Shown: positions 18,147 to 26,471 of the stretch, piece after piece | Position numbering within the stretch: position 1 is the stretch's first letter | Layout of the letters: every line of letters begins with the position of its first letter | Assembly: GCF_018138145.1 (NCBI RefSeq) | Contig: NZ_CP073104.1 | Span: 1,054,001-1,118,000, forward strand | Direction of reading: 5' to 3' | Origin: Pseudomonas sp. SCA2728.1_7 | Lineage (GTDB): Bacteria; Pseudomonadota; Gammaproteobacteria; Pseudomonadales; Pseudomonadaceae | DNA: 64,000 nucleotides | Position numbers and translations under genes: made by a program | Notes under the pieces: model-generated | The model's database searches: none | What the model was told of the DNA's origin: nothing | What the model saw: only the letters and a program-made list of their open reading frames with translations

Positions 18147-18594
18147 GTATTTCAATAGGTTAGCACTATACCCGCTTCGCAAGCTACTGATTTTTAACGC
18201 GCTGCGGGCGACGCAATACAACAGGGTATTTTTCGGGAAGTAATAGATCCTGCTTCGATCGAGAAATGCTATCTCTGCGGAGGTAGTCCGCTTAAAGACC
18301 GTATTTGTGATTTTCTCGAGGTTTTTTATTTGCCTGCCGTTCGCGGACCGAGCACGAGTCGCTTGTCCTACTCTACCTGCCGCTGCCATGGTCAGGTTAT
18401 TCGGGGCTTGCGCGCAGCCGAACCTGCTAGACGCTGATTGTCTCCAGGGTAAAAAGCCCCCCGCGACATGGAGGCCCTTGATAGAATCCAGACCAATCGC
18501 GGCCCTTCATGCACGTCAAAGATTCAGACGAATTACTTTGAAAACAGAATGGCCTATTGCTGAAAACACGAACCGTATGTTGAATGAGTCACCC
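18147..18594 (+). other. Non-coding or decayed stretch with a zinc-ribbon-like fragment
   Basis: This 448-bp stretch has no intact gene. One frame around 18228-18320 reads IFREVIDPASIEKCYLCGG and continues SPLKDRICDFLE. Its CYLCG start resembles the N-terminal Cys motif of some SAM-dependent methyltransferases found in polysaccharide clusters. The frame then loses any family look and stops. It may be a remnant gene, or chance. Confidence 0.3.
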
Positions 18595-19758
18595 ATGCAA
18601 ACAGCTCACACCACGCTCAGAAAGAATAGTGATATCGAAGCGCTCAGAACGCTCGCAATTATTCTTGTAATTTTCGCCCATATCTCTGCTTTGCTGTCTC
18701 CTGACTCTGTATACCGAGTAGTTCTCGCCTACTTTCGATTTGGTTACGGCGTTGACGTATTTTTTTGCATATCCGGATTTATCATCACCAAATCAATAAT
18801 CAACGAAATACCATCCTCAAGAAGCCTCAAATCGATTCTCGACTTCTCTATTCCGTTCTGGACTCGAAGATTCTGGCGCCTGATGCCATCCGCGTTCTTC
18901 TGGGTATTGATGGGTCTTTTGCTATCCGCATGGCATGGCGGCGAAGGGTATATCCCTAAACTGAAGGATTTCGCGTGGCCGGCGTTTGCAGCGGCTTTTC
19001 AGTTTTTTAACGTCATATTCCCAGCATGCCGGGACGCCAGTACTTGCGGCACTGTTGGTATATATTGGAGCCTCTCGCTTGAGAATCAGTTCTACTTGAT
19101 ATTACCTGTCATCGCTGTATTGGCCGGAACGCGGCGGATGGCGATGATCTTCGGTGCGGTCTTCCTTGCACAGTTTTTTTTATCAAGGCAATTGACCGAC
19201 CCAACCCCCTATTTGTGGGCATTTAGAACTGATGCCATTGCCCTCGGCGTCGTCCTGGCCATCTGGCAGAAACATGCTTCATATCAACGCGCAAGGCCAG
19301 ACTTCCTACGAAACGGCCCACTTTGCACTCTCCTGCTATTGCTGATGATCGCCGGATTGGGAGCCATAACGATTCCTGTGGCACCAATTCCGTTTGCTAT
19401 GGGGATTACTTCTGTCGGGGCGTTTTTACTCGTTTGGGCTGCTAGCTACAACGAAAATTACTTTACGCGCTGGAAACCAGTGGAGGTTTTCTGTGATTAC
19501 CTGGGCTCAAGATCTTATGCTATCTACCTGGTCCACTTTATAGTCCTGTTTACAGTTCGCCAGCTTATGTTCAGCCCCGCAGAAAGCTCAACAAATACTA
19601 ACTACGACACACTGAGCGTCGCGTCATACGTTTTCGTTTTTATATTCTTCACACTCGCTCTCTCTGAACTGAACTACAGATTCATTGAGACACCACTTAG
19701 GAAAAAAGGCGAAAAGATTTCAAAAGGTATGAAACTAAGAGTTATTCAACAACCTTAA
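18595..19758 (+). CDS. Acyltransferase-3 family membrane protein (O-acetyltransferase-like)
   Basis: A 387-residue integral membrane protein with about ten hydrophobic helices. It begins with the family pattern NSDIEALRTLAIILVIFAHI (conserved Arg and His), followed by FFCISGFIITKS, WSLSLENQFYLILPV (the SLE/EQFY motif) and C-terminal LNYRFIETPLRK. Such proteins acetylate O-antigen or other surface glycans at the inner membrane. ATG at 18577 is an alternative start, and neither has a strong RBS. Base composition is visibly AT-richer than neighbours, and the gene lies between a decayed and an intact tRNA-Cys, suggesting horizontal acquisition. Confidence 0.85.
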   Translation: MQTAHTTLRKNSDIEALRTLAIILVIFAHISALLSPDSVYRVVLAYFRFGYGVDVFFCISGFIITKSIINEIPSSRSLKSILDFSIPFWTRRFWRLMPSAFFWVLMGLLLSAWHGGEGYIPKLKDFAWPAFAAAFQFFNVIFPACRDASTCGTVGIYWSLSLENQFYLILPVIAVLAGTRRMAMIFGAVFLAQFFLSRQLTDPTPYLWAFRTDAIALGVVLAIWQKHASYQRARPDFLRNGPLCTLLLLLMIAGLGAITIPVAPIPFAMGITSVGAFLLVWAASYNENYFTRWKPVEVFCDYLGSRSYAIYLVHFIVLFTVRQLMFSPAESSTNTNYDTLSVASYVFVFIFFTLALSELNYRFIETPLRKKGEKISKGMKLRVIQQP

Positions 19759-20036
19759 ACGGATAGTCAGGATTTTTAGTCTATTCGAGCGATGGCAGCT
19801 CTTGCCACTCCGAGGGGATGCCCTTCCCCCCCGAGAAAGAGCTGCACCATCTTCAGCAGGCTCGTAGCCATGATCGGCGTTGACCGTTCGAGAAGGGCTA
19901 TTAAAACCAGAGCTGGTAATGCCTCTGCCAAGTAGGCAGGTTGAACCAGCACATGATGAACAATTCAGTACAAACAACTGGTTGTTTACGTGACGCCTAA
20001 GAAAATTTTTGGCGCAGACCACCTTTCCCGCAGGCA
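19759..20036. other. Intergenic stretch between acyltransferase gene and tRNA cluster
   Basis: About 280 bp with no supportable gene. Short open frames here lack ribosome-binding sites and coding character. No integrase or obvious att repeat is visible. Confidence 0.5.
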
Positions 20037-20069
20037 ATAAAAAACCCCGTAGATCACTGATCTACGGGG
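20037..20069 (-). terminator. Terminator of tRNA-Gly/tRNA-Cys transcript
   Basis: Stem CCCCGTAGATC/GATCTACGGGG (11 bp) with a 3-nt loop. On the minus strand it ends in six T, 10 bp past the tRNA-Cys. Confidence 0.88.
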
Positions 20070-20079
20070 CTTTTAAGAG

Positions 20080-20153
20080 TGGAGGCCGAGGTCGGAATCG
20101 AACCGGCGTAGGTGGATTTGCAATCCACTGCATAACCATTTTGCTACTCGGCC
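20080..20153 (-). tRNA. tRNA-Cys (anticodon GCA)
   Basis: Minus strand: acceptor GGCCGAG pairs with CTCGGCC, anticodon arm TGGATTGCAAATCCA (GCA), T-arm GGTTCGATTCC, discriminator T and encoded CCA. It is 74 nt. It lies 47 bp behind tRNA-Gly and is probably cotranscribed with it. Confidence 0.97.
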
Positions 20154-20200
20154 TCAAAACATTTGTTATCAGTAGCACAACAACAAATGCGTTTTAAACT

Positions 20201-20276
<76 letters not shown>

Positions 20277-20336
20277 TTGGTGATGCGCATTCTATAGAAT
20301 TAAGAAGCTCCGTCAACCCCTTGATTCAAAAAAGTT

Positions 20337-20903
20337 TTATTTCTTTTCAACATCGGTCTTCAGGTGCGGCCAGGCAGCGCGAAGGTATTGAACCATCGAC
20401 CACAATGTCAGGCCAGCAGAGACCATCAGCAAGGCATAACCCAGGATAACCCAGAAACTGAAGTCCTTTGGATTGGCCAGCAGGATCACCAGCGCGAGCA
20501 TCTGCGCGGCGGTTTTCCATTTGCCGAGATTTGAAACGGCTACGTGAGCACGGGCGCCGAGTTCGGCCATCCATTCGCGTAAGGCCGACACCACAATCTC
20601 GCGACCGATGATGACAGCAGCCGGCAGAGTGAGCCAGAGATTGCCGTGTTCCTGGACCAGCAGCACCAGAGCCACTGCAACCATGAGTTTATCGGCGACC
20701 GGATCGAGAAACGCACCGAACGGAGTGCTTTGCTCGAGACGACGGGCCAGATAACCGTCCAGCCAGTCCGTTGCTGCCGCAAAGGCAAACACCGAGGCGG
20801 AGGCCATGTAACTCCACTGGTAAGGGAGATAGAACAGCAAAATGAAGATCGGGATGAGCAGGACGCGTAGAACGGTAATCAGATTAGGGATATTCATCGG
20901 CAC
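20337..20903 (-). CDS. pgsA: CDP-diacylglycerol--glycerol-3-phosphate phosphatidyltransferase
   Basis: A 188-residue inner-membrane enzyme making phosphatidylglycerol phosphate, the committed step to phosphatidylglycerol and cardiolipin. The CDP-alcohol phosphotransferase motif is complete: [20 protein letters not shown] followed by LDPVADKLM. It has four to five membrane helices. It lies 26 bp downstream of uvrC in the same direction, the conserved gacA-uvrC-pgsA order. Confidence 0.96.
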   Translation of the reverse strand: MPMNIPNLITVLRVLLIPIFILLFYLPYQWSYMASASVFAFAAATDWLDGYLARRLEQSTPFGAFLDPVADKLMVAVALVLLVQEHGNLWLTLPAAVIIGREIVVSALREWMAELGARAHVAVSNLGKWKTAAQMLALVILLANPKDFSFWVILGYALLMVSAGLTLWSMVQYLRAAWPHLKTDVEKK

Positions 20904-20929
20904 AACTGGCTACGAGGTGAAGGGGCATT

Positions 20930-22753
20930 CTACTCGCTATGCAGGTTCGCATAAATCGACTCTGCGAGCTTTTTACTGATCCCCGGGGCTTTGGCGATCT
21001 CTTCGATGCTTGCACGAGTCAGCTCCTGCAATCCACCAAAATGTTTCAACAAATCGCGACGTCGGGTTGGCCCAACGCCCGCAACGCCTTCCAGCGTTGA
21101 CGTACGGCGGGTTTTGCCTCGGCGTGCGCGGTGTCCGGTAATTGCAAAACGGTGGGCCTCATCGCGGATCTGTTGAATCAAGTGCAGCGCCGGCGAGTCG
21201 CCACGCAAGGTGAACTCGTGCGCCGCATCATTCAGATACAACGTTTCGAAGCCCGCCTTGCGAGTAGCGCCTTTGGCGACGCCGAGCAGAATCAGATCCG
21301 GTACGGCCAACTCGTTGAGAACATCTCGAGCCATCGACAGCTGACCCTTGCCACCGTCCACCAGCAAGATGTCCGGCAACTTGCCCTCGCCTTCCTTGAG
21401 TTTGCTGAAGCGTCGCGTCAGGGCTTGGTGCATGGCGGCGTAGTCGTCACCCGCCGTGACGCCTTCGATGTTGTAGCGCCGATAGTCCGACTTGATCGCG
21501 CCTTCCGGGCCAAACACCACACAAGAAGCAACCGTGGCCTCACCACTGGAATGACTGATGTCATAGCATTCCAGACGCTGCGGCGGCTCATCCAGGTTCA
21601 ATACTTCGGCCAAGGCTTCAAACCGCGCTGCGGTGTGTTGACGATTGGCCAGGCGTGCGCCTAACGCCTGTTCTGCGTTGGTCACCGCCAGTTGCTGCCA
21701 GCGCGCACGCGTACCACGCACCCGATGGCTGATGGCCAATTCGCGCCCACGCAGTTCATGGATCGCTTCGATCAGCGTCGGAAAATCTTCGTGCACCACG
21801 TTGACGATCAGTTCGCTCGGCAAATCGCGCTCAGGGCTGCTGATGAAGTACTGGCCGAGAAACGCGGCCATGACTTCCGACACGTCTTCTTCGATCCCGA
21901 CTTGCGGGAAGAAATTCTTGCTGCCCAGCACGCGTCCGCCACGGACACTGATCAAATGCACGCAGGCACCACCCGGGTTGACGAATGCCGCGATGACATC
22001 GATATCTCCCGTGCCGCCTTCCATGCTTTGTTGATCCTGGACCCTGCGCAACAGCGCGATCTGATCGCGCAACTCGGCAGCTCGCTCGAACTCCAGGTTG
22101 ATTGCCGCCTCTTCCATCGCCGTCGACAACTCGTTGGTCAGCGCGTGACTACGCCCCTCAAGAAACATGACCGAGTGACGCACGTCTTCGGCATAGACCT
22201 CAGGCTCGACCAGCCCGACGCAAGGCGCTTTGCAGCGTTTGATCTGATATTGCAGACATGGCCGGGTACGGTTCTTGTAGTAGCTGTCTTCGCACTGGCG
22301 AACGAAGAAGGTCTTTTGCAGCAGGCTCAAGCTTTCGCGTATGGCGCCGGCGCTCGGATAGGGACCGAAGTATTTGCCTTTGGCTTTTTTCGCCCCGCGA
22401 TGAATGCTCAGGCGCGGGAATTGGCCGTCGGACAGAAACACATAGGGATAGGATTTGTCGTCGCGCAACAGAATGTTGTACGGCGGCCGCCACTCCTTGA
22501 TCAGCGTTTGCTCAAGCAGCAGCGCTTCGGTTTCGTTGGCGGTGATGGTCGTTTCGACCTGCGCAATGCGCCCAACCAACGCGGCAGTCTTGGGCGCCAG
22601 ACCGGTTTTGCGGAAGTAGCTGGCCAAGCGTTTTTTCAGGTTCTTGGCCTTGCCCACGTATAACAGGCGCGCATCGCTGTCGAACATGCGATAGACGCCC
22701 GGGCGCCCACTGACTGTCGACAGAAACGCGCCGGAATCGAATGTTTCAGTCAT
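20930..22753 (-). CDS. uvrC: UvrABC excinuclease subunit C
   Basis: A 607-residue nuclease making both incisions in nucleotide excision repair. The N-terminal GIY-YIG domain ([20 protein letters not shown]), the central UvrB-binding UVR motif (about 200-240), the RNase-H-like C-terminal nuclease ([30 protein letters not shown]) and the C-terminal helix-hairpin-helix pair ([20 protein letters not shown]) are all present. It starts 2 bp after the gacA stop, so it is in the gacA operon. Confidence 0.97.
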   Translation of the reverse strand: MTETFDSGAFLSTVSGRPGVYRMFDSDARLLYVGKAKNLKKRLASYFRKTGLAPKTAALVGRIAQVETTITANETEALLLEQTLIKEWRPPYNILLRDDKSYPYVFLSDGQFPRLSIHRGAKKAKGKYFGPYPSAGAIRESLSLLQKTFFVRQCEDSYYKNRTRPCLQYQIKRCKAPCVGLVEPEVYAEDVRHSVMFLEGRSHALTNELSTAMEEAAINLEFERAAELRDQIALLRRVQDQQSMEGGTGDIDVIAAFVNPGGACVHLISVRGGRVLGSKNFFPQVGIEEDVSEVMAAFLGQYFISSPERDLPSELIVNVVHEDFPTLIEAIHELRGRELAISHRVRGTRARWQQLAVTNAEQALGARLANRQHTAARFEALAEVLNLDEPPQRLECYDISHSSGEATVASCVVFGPEGAIKSDYRRYNIEGVTAGDDYAAMHQALTRRFSKLKEGEGKLPDILLVDGGKGQLSMARDVLNELAVPDLILLGVAKGATRKAGFETLYLNDAAHEFTLRGDSPALHLIQQIRDEAHRFAITGHRARRGKTRRTSTLEGVAGVGPTRRRDLLKHFGGLQELTRASIEEIAKAPGISKKLAESIYANLHSE

Positions 22754-22755
22754 GG

Positions 22756-23397
22756 TCAGAGGCTGGCATCAACCATGCCGTGACGAACCGCCAACAGTGT
22801 CAACTCGACGTCGCTGCTGATCGAAAGCTTCTCGAAAATACGGTAGCGATAGGTGTTCACGGTTTTCGGCGACAGGCACAACTTGTCGGAAATGATCTGT
22901 ACCTTCTGACAGCCGACAATCATCAACGCGATTTGAATTTCCCGCTCGGACAAGGCATCGAAAGGCGAATCATTGGACGGCTGAAAGGACTTGATCGCCA
23001 ATTGCTGGGCAATCTGCGGACTGATATAGCGCTGGCCGGCAAACACCAGGCGAATGGCCTGAACCATTTCCGGCAAACCCGCGCCCTTGGTCAGATAACC
23101 CGCAGCACCAGCCTGCAGCAAGCGTGTCGGGAAAGGATCCTCTTCACACACCGTCACTGCGACCACCTTGATATCCGGATGACTGCGCAACAGTTTGCGC
23201 GTGGCTTCGAGGCCGCCGATGCCAGGCATCTTGACGTCCATCAGCACCACATCGGGCTTCAACTCTCGGGCCTTGATCAGGGACTCTTCCCCGGATTCGG
23301 CCTGGCCAACCACCTGCAAGCCATCGATATCGGCCAGCATACGTGTAATGCCTGTGCGAACGAGATCATGGTCATCGACCACTAGCACCCTAATCAA
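22756..23397 (-). CDS. gacA: GacA, response regulator of the Gac/Rsm system
   Basis: A 213-residue NarL-type response regulator. Receiver residues are visible (VVDDHDLVR, phospho-acceptor Asp in [11 protein letters not shown], Lys in YLTKGAG), then the LuxR-type helix-turn-helix [14 protein letters not shown] and [16 protein letters not shown]. With GacS it activates the small RNAs that titrate RsmA/RsmE and so controls secondary metabolism. The start is TTG at 23397, supported by GAGGTG 6 bp upstream and by the family start [10 protein letters not shown]; a longer ATG start at 23421 would add eight atypical residues. Confidence 0.96.
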   Translation of the reverse strand: MIRVLVVDDHDLVRTGITRMLADIDGLQVVGQAESGEESLIKARELKPDVVLMDVKMPGIGGLEATRKLLRSHPDIKVVAVTVCEEDPFPTRLLQAGAAGYLTKGAGLPEMVQAIRLVFAGQRYISPQIAQQLAIKSFQPSNDSPFDALSEREIQIALMIVGCQKVQIISDKLCLSPKTVNTYRYRIFEKLSISSDVELTLLAVRHGMVDASL

Positions 23398-23524
23398 GCA
23401 GACACCTCGCGATATGGTCATATTGGGATGCCGGACACCTTAGCAAAAAGTACCCCACAGACCTAGCGGAAAGCGTCATTTAAAAAGTTTCAATTCATCA
23501 TTGAGGGCTTGCCGGCCGTGGGTT

Positions 23525-23968
23525 TCAGAGCACATGTGTACTTATATCAAGCTGCATTCGCAGAAAACACTCGTCCGCGCCCTGAGCCTGTAGGCCTTTT
23601 CTTTCATACAAGTTTCTCGCCGGATTATTGTCGAATACGGTCAGGCGTAAAGCGGGGCGTCTTTCTTTGCGGGCCAGGTCGATAACCTGATCAATCACCC
23701 AGGAACCCGCGCCCCGCCCCTGAAACGCTTCAGCAATCTGCAGTTCACGAATGTACAGCGCGCGCATATCCCGACTGAGGCTGAGAAAACCCACCGGCAC
23801 ATCACCCTGCACTATCAGCCAGTTCTGCCGCCCCGGCCACGCCACGTCAAACGCCTCGTCCTGCCATAACAGGTCATGGTGAATGTAGTAGCGCAGCATG
23901 TTCTGACAGGTGAGATCGCGGGCAAATTCCAGGTCTTCTGGGGCCGCAGGACGTAAGTGGAATGTCAT
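23525..23968 (-). CDS. GNAT family N-acetyltransferase
   Basis: A 147-residue acetyltransferase. The acetyl-CoA loop is visible as IAEAFQGRGAGSWVIDQVI, preceded by the beta-4 strand ALYIRELQ and followed by LRLTVFDNNPARNLYERKGL, the usual C-terminal half. The chosen ATG overlaps the stop of the upstream nitrilase-family gene (ATGA), implying translational coupling. The substrate is unknown. Confidence 0.85.
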   Translation of the reverse strand: MTFHLRPAAPEDLEFARDLTCQNMLRYYIHHDLLWQDEAFDVAWPGRQNWLIVQGDVPVGFLSLSRDMRALYIRELQIAEAFQGRGAGSWVIDQVIDLARKERRPALRLTVFDNNPARNLYERKGLQAQGADECFLRMQLDISTHVL

Positions 23969-24726
23969 CAGGCTTGCGTAACAGGAACAACCCGTCCCTG
24001 CCATACACCGTTGTTACGTTGAGCGACGACCAGAAAATCGCCCGTTCCCAGCGCAGCAACGATCAGCGAACCGTCTTCAGACCAGACGCAACTGCGCCCG
24101 GCGGATTGCCAACCGCCGGTCAGCCCACCGTGATTGGCCATCAGCACAGCCATCGAGTGTTGCCGGGCGTAGCCTTGAAGTATCGCTGTGTCGGCCGCGT
24201 AGCCTTTCTCGCTGATCAAGACACCGGCGGCGTATAAGCCAGCGCCCTGACCTGCAGCCGCCAAGGCATGACTGGAATGAGAGAAATCGGCACATACCGC
24301 CAATGCGACCACTTCCTCGCCAATGTTCAGGGTTGGCCCGCCAGAACCGGGTGCAAAAACGAGGTCCTCGCCTGTGTGCAGATGCTGTTTGCTGTAAACA
24401 CCGAGAGAGCCGTCAGCGCCCAGAACCAGAGCACCGATCAGCACCGAAACACTGCCCTCCAACCGGATAGGCATACCGACAACGGCAGTCACCTTAAGCT
24501 CTCGGGCCAAATCCCTCAGGGGACGTAGCACAGCATCTTGCGGGTCGATCGCCAATGCTGCCGCATCCTGCCCTTCATAGCCCGTCAGCGACAACTCGGG
24601 AAAAACCAGCAACTCGACACCCTGCTCCGCTGCTGCCTCAATAAAGCGGCAATGTCGGGCAATGTTCCCGGGAAGGTCCCCGGCAAGGGAGAGGCTTTGG
24701 GCAGCGGCAATGGTCAGTGTCGACAC
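23968..24726 (-). CDS. Carbon-nitrogen hydrolase (nitrilase superfamily amidase)
   Basis: A 252-residue hydrolase with the Glu-Lys-Cys triad in FPELSLTGYEG (Glu44), YSKQHLHTGEDLVF (Lys) and LAVCADFSHSS (Cys). The family cleaves amides or N-carbamoyl groups; the substrate cannot be told from the sequence. CAD rather than the common C(Y/W)D after the nucleophile is a small deviation. It is coupled to the GNAT gene. The next 150 bp upstream hold the promoter region facing the DAHP leader. Confidence 0.85.
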   Translation of the reverse strand: MSTLTIAAAQSLSLAGDLPGNIARHCRFIEAAAEQGVELLVFPELSLTGYEGQDAAALAIDPQDAVLRPLRDLARELKVTAVVGMPIRLEGSVSVLIGALVLGADGSLGVYSKQHLHTGEDLVFAPGSGGPTLNIGEEVVALAVCADFSHSSHALAAAGQGAGLYAAGVLISEKGYAADTAILQGYARQHSMAVLMANHGGLTGGWQSAGRSCVWSEDGSLIVAALGTGDFLVVAQRNNGVWQGRVVPVTQA

Positions 24727-24877
24727 GGTTCATCCTTGGCAATCATGCGAAATGCTGAGTGTCACCACTCTTGGCCAAATCAGGCAATAGGCATTTTGTT
24801 GATAATGCGATAGCAATTTCTGATTGCTGAGGCGTATCGGCCTCTAGTAAGCTCGGCCCATTCATTGGAGACAGACC

Positions 24878-25006
24878 ATGTTCATCGCCCTCTCACAGCT
24901 TCCTACCACCAGCGCCCTGCGCTCGGTTGCGGCTGCCCGGGTGAATGACGTTTGCGCTCCGGTCAGCTTTTATTTTGGGTATTGGTTTAGCCACTGGCGC
25001 GCCTGA
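24878..25006 (+). CDS. Aromatic-rich leader peptide 1 of DAHP synthase gene
   Basis: A 42-residue ORF with TGGAG 7 bp before the ATG. Residues 31-40 read FYFGYWFSHW, seven aromatic residues in ten, just before the stop. The aromatic codons (TTTGGGTAT, 24974-24982) are complementary to ATACCCAAA straight after the stop (25006-25014), and a strong terminator follows 50 bp on. This is the arrangement of an attenuator leader that senses charged Phe/Tyr/Trp tRNA. The role is inferred; the reading frame, RBS and pairing are seen. Confidence 0.75.
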   Translation: MFIALSQLPTTSALRSVAAARVNDVCAPVSFYFGYWFSHWRA

Positions 25007-25055
25007 TACCCAAACGGCGCCCATGACAACGGGTCGCCTACCAGAGAATTCTCAA

Positions 25056-25092
25056 CCCCCGGTCGGCCTCCCGACCGGGGGTTTTGTTTTTT
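25056..25092 (+). terminator. Attenuator-type terminator before DAHP synthase
   Basis: Perfect 11-bp stem CCCCCGGTCGG/CCGACCGGGGG with a 4-nt loop, followed by TTTTGTTTTTT. It lies between leader peptide 1 and the DAHP synthase gene, so it must be bypassed for full expression unless another promoter exists downstream. Confidence 0.85.
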
Positions 25093-25141
25093 CAGCCCCA
25101 ACTTTTTCAGCAGCACACCAGACACTTTGAGGAATCACGAA

Positions 25142-25294
25142 ATGAACTACGCCACTTATTACCGTTACGACAGCTTTAGCGCCTGGCGATTTACCAGCCT
25201 CCGCTCGGGACAGCCTGCCGCCTCCGATCGGTCACCTTCAGGTGGCAAGCACACACACGTAGCCAATACGGCCAACTGTCGAACACCCCAGTAG
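25142..25294 (+). CDS. Aromatic-rich leader peptide 2 of DAHP synthase gene
   Basis: A 50-residue ORF with TGAGGA 8 bp before the ATG. It begins MNYATYYRYDSFSAWRF, seven aromatic residues in the first 17, then becomes ordinary (TSLRSGQPAASDRSPSGGKH). It lies after the terminator and 47 bp before the DAHP synthase ATG. It has a similar FS-x-W-R motif to leader 1 (FSHWR, FSAWR), suggesting duplication. It may be a second sensing peptide or a translated coupling ORF. No T-tract hairpin follows it. Confidence 0.6.
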   Translation: MNYATYYRYDSFSAWRFTSLRSGQPAASDRSPSGGKHTHVANTANCRTPQ

Positions 25295-25341
25295 GGCCGA
25301 GCGAGCGGGAAGCACCCGCCGCCAGCCCAGGAAAACCGAAT

Positions 25342-26418
25342 ATGAACTCGTCCGTTTCTGCTCTGCCACTGTCCACTCTGAACTCTGCCAACGAAGCATT
25401 GACCCTGCGTCTGCCCAGCTCGTTGCAACTCAAACAGCAATTGCCTCTGAGCAATCCCTTGAGCCTGCAAGTCGCCGCCCATCGCCAAGCGGTTCGCGCC
25501 ATTCTCAATGGCCAGGATCAGCGTCTGCTGGTCATCGTCGGTCCCTGCTCTATCCACGACCCCCAATCCGCACTCGAGTACGCCGGCAAGCTCGCTCGAC
25601 TGGCTGAAGAAGTCAGCAGCGAAATGCTTTTGGTGATGCGCGCCTATGTCGAAAAACCGCGTACCACGGTCGGCTGGAAAGGCCTGGCGTATGACCCGCA
25701 TCTGGACGGCAGTGATGACATGGCTGGCGGTCTTACCCTCTCGCGGGAACTCATGCTGGAAATGATCCGCCTCGGCTTGCCGGTGGCCACCGAATTACTG
25801 CAACCGATGGCGGCCGGGTACTTCGATGACCTGTTGAGCTGGGTGGCCATTGGCGCGCGTACCACTGAATCGCAGATCCACCGTGAAATGGCCAGTGGAC
25901 TGAGCATGCCGGTAGGCTTCAAGAACGGCACTGACGGTGGCGCAGCCATTGCCGTTGACGCGATGCGTTCGGCAGCCCATCCGCACCGACATTTCGGCGT
26001 CGATAGCCAAGGGCATCCGGCCGTCATTCAAACGCCTGGCAACCCCGATACTCATCTGGTCCTGCGCGGGGGCCATAAAGGGCCGAACCATGATCGCGAG
26101 AGCGTGGCAAAAATCCACGCGGACCTGGACAGGCTGAAGATTCCGAGCCGAATCATGGTCGACTGCAGCCACGCCAACAGTGGCAAGGATCCATTGCGTC
26201 AGCCAGGCGTCTTCAACGAAGTGCTTGAGCAACGCTTGCAAGGTGATCGCGCGCTGATCGGCATGATGATTGAATCTCACCTGTTCGAAGGCTGCCAACC
26301 GCTGACCCAATCCCTGCGCTACGGGGTTTCAATCACCGATGGCTGCCTCGGTTTCAGCGCAACAGAACACTTGCTGCGTGCCGCCGCTCAGCGCCTCGCC
26401 GAACACGCCAAAGACTGA
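25342..26418 (+). CDS. 3-deoxy-7-phosphoheptulonate (DAHP) synthase, class I
   Basis: A 358-residue enzyme condensing phosphoenolpyruvate and erythrose-4-phosphate, the first step to chorismate and aromatic amino acids. Family signatures are VIVGPCSIHDPQSALEYA, MRAYVEKPRTTVGWKGL, PVGFKNGTDGG, LRGGHKGPNHD and IMVDCSHANSGKDP. It is the AroF/G/H type. Which amino acid feeds back cannot be decided by eye. Two aromatic-rich leader peptides and an attenuator-like terminator precede it, so expression is probably set by aromatic tRNA charging. Confidence 0.95.
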   Translation: MNSSVSALPLSTLNSANEALTLRLPSSLQLKQQLPLSNPLSLQVAAHRQAVRAILNGQDQRLLVIVGPCSIHDPQSALEYAGKLARLAEEVSSEMLLVMRAYVEKPRTTVGWKGLAYDPHLDGSDDMAGGLTLSRELMLEMIRLGLPVATELLQPMAAGYFDDLLSWVAIGARTTESQIHREMASGLSMPVGFKNGTDGGAAIAVDAMRSAAHPHRHFGVDSQGHPAVIQTPGNPDTHLVLRGGHKGPNHDRESVAKIHADLDRLKIPSRIMVDCSHANSGKDPLRQPGVFNEVLEQRLQGDRALIGMMIESHLFEGCQPLTQSLRYGVSITDGCLGFSATEHLLRAAAQRLAEHAKD

Positions 26419-26424
26419 CTTGCA

Positions 26425-26464
26425 GACCATCCCTCCGGACTTATGGCAAGCCGGAGGGATGGTC
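26425..26464. terminator. Strong hairpin between convergent genes
   Basis: Perfect 14-bp stem (GACCATCCCTCCGG with its complement) and a 12-nt loop, located between the DAHP synthase stop and the end of the convergent three-repeat gene. There is no T run on either strand, so termination is possible but not assured. Confidence 0.5.
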
Positions 26465-26471
26465 GGTCCCG

